DNA from: CAZSMC01 sp964607755
GTDB taxonomy: Bacteria; Zhuqueibacterota; Zhuqueibacteria; Residuimicrobiales; Krinioviventaceae
Assembly: GCA_964607755.1 (NCBI GenBank)
Contig: CAZSMC010000138.1
Span: 1-5,880, forward strand
Length of the DNA stretch: 5,880 nucleotides
Direction of reading: 5' to 3'
Part shown: positions 4,506 to 5,880 of the stretch, in pieces
How positions within the stretch are numbered: the stretch's first letter is position 1
Layout: every line of letters begins with the position of its first letter
Position numbers and translations under genes: made by a program
Notes under the pieces: generated by a model
Databases searched by the model: none
What the model saw: the letters and a program-made list of their open reading frames with translations, nothing else
Told to the model about the DNA's origin: nothing

Positions 4506-4856
4506 TTATTTCCAATTACTCAAAAATATCAGTCGATCTTTCATATCATTTGTAGAAAGTGTGAACCAAAGTTTCATTGTTCTTCTTAGCAAAATTCCTA
4601 TAGGTAATTGATCAGTTACAATAAGTCCAGCATGTGGAATATCGTTTTCAATAAATTTTTTGTAAATGTTGATGAAATCTTTTTTATTGTGTGTAAACAT
4701 AACTCTTTCTTCGCCGGCGGCATATATTAGCTGTTCTTCATCATTCTTTCCGCTATTCCCGGCATTTTGGGTTGTCATAACATCTACTCCCCTATTAAGC
4801 AATGCGTGTGCAAACGATAAGGGGACATCTTCGTCAAGATAAAATCTTAGGCGCAT
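4506..4856 (-). CDS. DUF5615 PIN-like toxin
   Basis: The protein has 116 residues and belongs to the DUF5615 family, a compact PIN-like fold thought to act as a metal-dependent RNase toxin. Visible conserved points are FYLDEDVPLSFAHAL near the start (two Asp in LDEDV), NDEEQLIYAA (about 38-47) and RVMFTHNKKDF (about 51-61), with the family's usual closing Asp-Phe. The usual TxDxDF reads THNKKDF, a variant I believe also occurs in the family. Together these acidic residues would form the metal site. It follows the DUF433 gene after nine bases, in one operon. ATG at 4856 is preferred over the adjacent ATG at 4859 because AGGTGA lies four bases before it and only one base before the other. The length is normal and the gene looks intact. 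Confidence 0.88.
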   Translation of the reverse strand: MRLRFYLDEDVPLSFAHALLNRGVDVMTTQNAGNSGKNDEEQLIYAAGEERVMFTHNKKDFINIYKKFIENDIPHAGLIVTDQLPIGILLRRTMKLWFTLSTNDMKDRLIFLSNWK

Positions 4857-4865
4857 CATGTCACC

Positions 4866-5123
4866 TCACTTGAAACAGTCCTCTTTATCCTCATCAATCG
4901 CACGATCCATCTCGTCTTTATTTTCATAATAGAAAGAAAGAGCGTCATGTATTTGTGAAAGATGCAAATGGGGGAACTCTCGAGCCAGCTCTTCCGCTGA
5001 ATAGCCCAATTTATAATAAGCGACAATATTGGCAACTCTTGTACGCGTACCCGCTATCAACGGCTTACCCTGGCCGATATTTTTGTCCATTTTAATATAG
5101 GGATGAGAAATTTGAGTTGTCAT
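4866..5123 (-). CDS. DUF433 antitoxin
   Basis: The protein has 85 residues and belongs to the DUF433 family, small helix-turn-helix proteins that pair with DUF5615 PIN-like toxins and probably act as antitoxin and repressor. Hallmarks are GKPLIAGTRTRV (19-30), the helix IVAYYKLGYSAEELAREFP (33-51) and LHLSQIHDALSFYYENKDEMD (53-73), where the recognition helix is expected. The C-terminal DEDKEDCFK tail is acidic and may contact the toxin. ATG at 5123 has AGGAAG (5134-5129) five bases upstream. A longer in-frame start at 5165 is less likely because it would pass through this ribosome site. The gene is first in an operon with the DUF5615 gene and looks complete, so this is the one type II-like module in the window that appears fully intact. 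Confidence 0.88.
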   Translation of the reverse strand: MTTQISHPYIKMDKNIGQGKPLIAGTRTRVANIVAYYKLGYSAEELAREFPHLHLSQIHDALSFYYENKDEMDRAIDEDKEDCFK

Positions 5124-5293
5124 ATTTTCTTCCTTTAACTTTTGATTCCAACATGTTTTAAGCATAGTTCAAAGTTAATGAATAATTTGCATTTTACATA
5201 AACAATTCGTCCCAGCTCCGCCATCTCACGTCGTCATTGCTCGATAGTCGTTACATTTTGAGTATTGTCTTTTTGCACGTTCTGTACCAGGTT

Positions 5294-5520
5294 CACGAAA
5301 GGGTCCACGAATGTCACGAATGGGTCCACGAATTTTCACGAATGGGCACGAATTGGTCCACGAATTGCACGAATGGGCACGAATGGGGTTATGTTTGTTC
5401 GTGAAAATTCGTGTCATTAGTGGACATTCGTGTCATTAGTGGACATTTGTGTCATTAGTGGACATTTGTGTCATTCGTGTTATTAGTGGACATTTGTGAT
5501 ATTCGTGTCATTAGTGGACT
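5294..5520. repeat. Array of short repeats in two inverted arms
   Basis: The left arm (5294-5383) has nine copies of CACGAA spaced 9-12 bp, with GGTC interspersed. The right arm (5398-5520) carries the complementary family: 19-bp units TTCGTGTCATTAGTGGACA at 5408, 5427 and 5446 (with T/C changes), then two 28-bp units at 5465 and 5493. The innermost match is perfect over 16 bp (5327-5342 against 5398-5413). The array ends on the stop codon of the gene at 5520-5837. It fills most of the 396-bp gap 5124-5519. In 5124-5293 I see only the DUF433 ribosome site. Confidence 0.85.
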
Positions 5521-5837
5521 CAGTGGGCCAGTCGTTTATAGTTCAATCTGCTCTCGCCAAAATTTATTAATAAACCAAGTTTGAATTTTGTTGCTTTTAA
5601 ATAATTCAATACTTGAGATTCATGTTGAGATGTCAATTGGTTCAATGCCTTAATTTCGCAAAGGATTTTGTCATAACAAATGAAATCGGCAAAATAACAT
5701 TTATCCAACAATATGCTTTTGTAATAAATGGAAAGCTTTTCTTCATGCTGATAGGGAATTTTTCTGTTTTGAAATTCAATAATCAACGCTCGATGATAAA
5801 CCTCTTCAGCAAATCCGGATCCTAGTTCTTTATTCAC
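5520..5837 (-). CDS. GxxExxY protein (PDDEXK_3-like), possibly 5'-truncated
   Basis: The reading frame encodes 105 residues of the GxxExxY family. The namesake motif is GFAEEVY (8-14). The PD-(D/E)XK-like core is Asp51 in YFADFICYDK, then CEIKAL with Glu61 and Lys63, then QVLNYLKATKFKLGLLINFG (75-94), the family's typical end. The fold suggests a nuclease, but no biochemical role is established to my knowledge. Family members are usually about 120-130 residues, with some 20 more before the VHKELG-type segment, which here is VNKELG at the very start. The only start in this frame is GTG at 5837, and an in-frame TAG lies seven codons upstream. The neighbouring frame reads IVCSITQ directly up to it, so one extra G in GGG (5837-5839) may have shifted the frame. 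The window edge at 5880 prevents a decision. The stop codon abuts the repeat array. Confidence 0.82.
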   Translation of the reverse strand: MNKELGSGFAEEVYHRALIIEFQNRKIPYQHEEKLSIYYKSILLDKCYFADFICYDKILCEIKALNQLTSQHESQVLNYLKATKFKLGLLINFGESRLNYKRLAH

Positions 5838-5880
5838 CCTGTGTAATAGAACACACTATGTGTGACCGAATGAGCATACT

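Noticed and set aside
5226..5417. Minus-strand 63-codon frame
   Set aside because: It is a translation of the CACGAA repeat arm (repeated RGP/RDI-like words).
5294..5520. CRISPR array
   Set aside because: Units are 19 or 28 bp and directly adjacent with no unique spacers. The two arms are inverted, and no cas gene is present.

Overview
The window is AT-rich, intergenic-repeat-rich bacterial chromosome. Every gene I can support lies on the minus strand, so transcription runs from the right edge towards the left. The gene content is accessory: two copies of a small exported membrane protein, an MNT/HEPN pair, a broken RelE/ParE-type toxin with its intact antitoxin, a DUF433/DUF5615 (PIN-like) pair and a GxxExxY protein. 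About half the window is non-coding and filled with simple repeats and two-hairpin, REP-like palindromes. This mix is typical of large-genome environmental bacteria such as anammox-type Planctomycetota, Bacteroidota/Ignavibacteriota or Desulfobacterota. The sequence alone does not settle which, and no core gene or rRNA is present to place it.

Left block (1-1790): a direct tandem duplication. Each unit holds one gene for a signal-peptide, coiled-coil, single-transmembrane protein (185-610 and 1088-1534), its leader, a CT-rich simple-repeat tract, and a GC-rich 26-bp box at both ends (boxes at 120, 973, 1023 and 1736). The 3' parts of the two genes are identical over 278 bp. The coiled-coil parts have diverged and differ by exactly one heptad.

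Middle block (1818-3470): an overlapping MNT nucleotidyltransferase and HEPN gene pair (2595-1818), a gene-free stretch, an inverted pair of two-hairpin repeat units (2991-3142), an unrecognised 67-codon ORF (3376-3173) and a 10-bp tandem repeat (3417-3466).

Right block (3640-5880): a type II toxin-antitoxin operon whose toxin reading frame is cut after about 30 residues by a REP-like palindromic element that supplies the rest of the frame and the stop. Two more palindromic elements follow (4125-4193 and 4317-4365). Next come a complete DUF433 antitoxin/DUF5615 toxin operon, a 227-bp array of short repeats in two inverted arms (5294-5520), and a GxxExxY PD-(D/E)XK-fold protein that runs to the window edge and may be frameshifted at its start.

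The genes do not form one pathway. They look like a region that collects addiction modules and repeats. The most unusual features are the box-bracketed duplicated membrane-protein units, the toxin gene ended by a palindromic repeat, and the inverted repeat arrays.
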